The notes under the pieces are model-generated. The model made no database searches and was not told the origin of the DNA. It saw only the letters and a program-made list of their open reading frames with translations. Shown here one piece after another: positions 6,503 through 6,766 of a stretch of DNA of 6,766 nt; positions within the stretch are counted from its first letter, which is position 1, and every line of letters starts with the position of its first letter. A program made the translations under genes and the position numbers. Origin of the DNA: Pseudomonadales bacterium (lineage in GTDB: Bacteria > Pseudomonadota > Gammaproteobacteria > Pseudomonadales > DT-91); NCBI GenBank assembly GCA_013215025.1, contig JABSRR010000061.1:7897-14662 (forward strand), given 5' to 3'.

Positions 6503-6766
6503 TTAAAGATACTCTTCAAAGGTGTGATAATCGTTTCGATAAAAGTGCTGTAGATAGTTGAGCGCTTCGGTAGATAAATCGTTAGATTTTGCGTTGCTGC
6601 GGCTTGCGTTTCTTACCTTCGGTAATATCGTTACCTCGGTTAATTGGCTAACGTCAGCAAACACCTGGTCCATATCTTGTATGTTATAGATTTGATGAAA
6701 AAAACTTAGGTCTTTGCCGGTGTACCAGGTTTGTGGCACTACATGGCGAAAAATACGATCGTTGAT
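6503..6766 (-). CDS. Sulfotransferase-like protein, C-terminal part (5' truncated by window edge)
   Basis: The minus-strand frame runs open from the window end to the TAA at 6505-6503, giving the last 87 residues of a longer protein. A GTG at 6739 lies inside the open frame and need not be the start. The fragment reads RIFRHVVPQTWYTGKDL, then LTEVTILPKVRNASRSN, then LSTEALNYLQHFYRNDYHTFEEYL at its end. This pattern (H--PQ----G, P--N-S, then a terminal helix ending in a Y--D pair) resembles the C-terminal part of PAPS-dependent sulfotransferases of the Sulfotransfer_2 type. The PAPS-binding 5' motif lies beyond the window, so the call is tentative. It converges on the YafD-like gene with eight bases between stop codons and no terminator-like hairpin. 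Confidence 0.5.
   Translation of the reverse strand: MNDRIFRHVVPQTWYTGKDLSFFHQIYNIQDMDQVFADVSQLTEVTILPKVRNASRSNAKSNDLSTEALNYLQHFYRNDYHTFEEYL

Noticed and set aside
1..6766. Mobile element, CRISPR array, tRNA/rRNA or toxin-antitoxin/defence system
   Set aside because: No terminal inverted repeats, transposase or integrase motifs, spaced direct repeats, tRNA-like cloverleaf or defence-type domains were seen. The genes are housekeeping or envelope types with continuous spacing.

Overview
The window looks like ordinary chromosomal DNA of moderate GC content from a gammaproteobacterium. The evidence is a clear SrkA (YihE) kinase, a HemY-like C-terminal fragment, a YafD-like protein and dense, short-spaced gene packing. 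No phage, transposon, CRISPR or RNA-gene signal was seen. The genus cannot be determined from the sequence alone.

Layout: the 3' part of a TPR protein resembling the end of hemY (1-798, +) opens the window. It converges on an unrecognised six-helix membrane protein (832-1533, -). That gene is divergent from a PAP2-family membrane phosphatase (1586-2278, +), and the region between them carries a 22-bp near-perfect palindrome. The PAP2 gene converges, with only 4 bp between stop codons, on a DUF2889-type gene (2283-3080, -), and a long inverted repeat covers the junction. A 74-bp divergent promoter region separates DUF2889 from a three-gene rightward operon: srkA (3155-4189), a ClsA-like cardiolipin synthase (4206-5708) and a YafD-like endonuclease/exonuclease/phosphatase-fold protein (5718-6494). 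A leftward sulfotransferase-like gene (6503 to the window edge, -) closes the window and is cut at its N-terminus.

How the genes may fit together: three of the complete products (PAP2 phosphatase, cardiolipin synthase, unknown polytopic protein) are envelope or lipid proteins, and srkA is a stress-response kinase. In Escherichia coli srkA is followed by dsbA. Here it is followed directly by the cardiolipin synthase and the EEP-fold protein, which suggests a membrane-stress theme, although that is inference. I do not see strong evidence for a wholly new system. The best leads are the srkA-cls-EEP operon, the palindrome between the membrane protein and the PAP2 gene, and the unassigned membrane protein.
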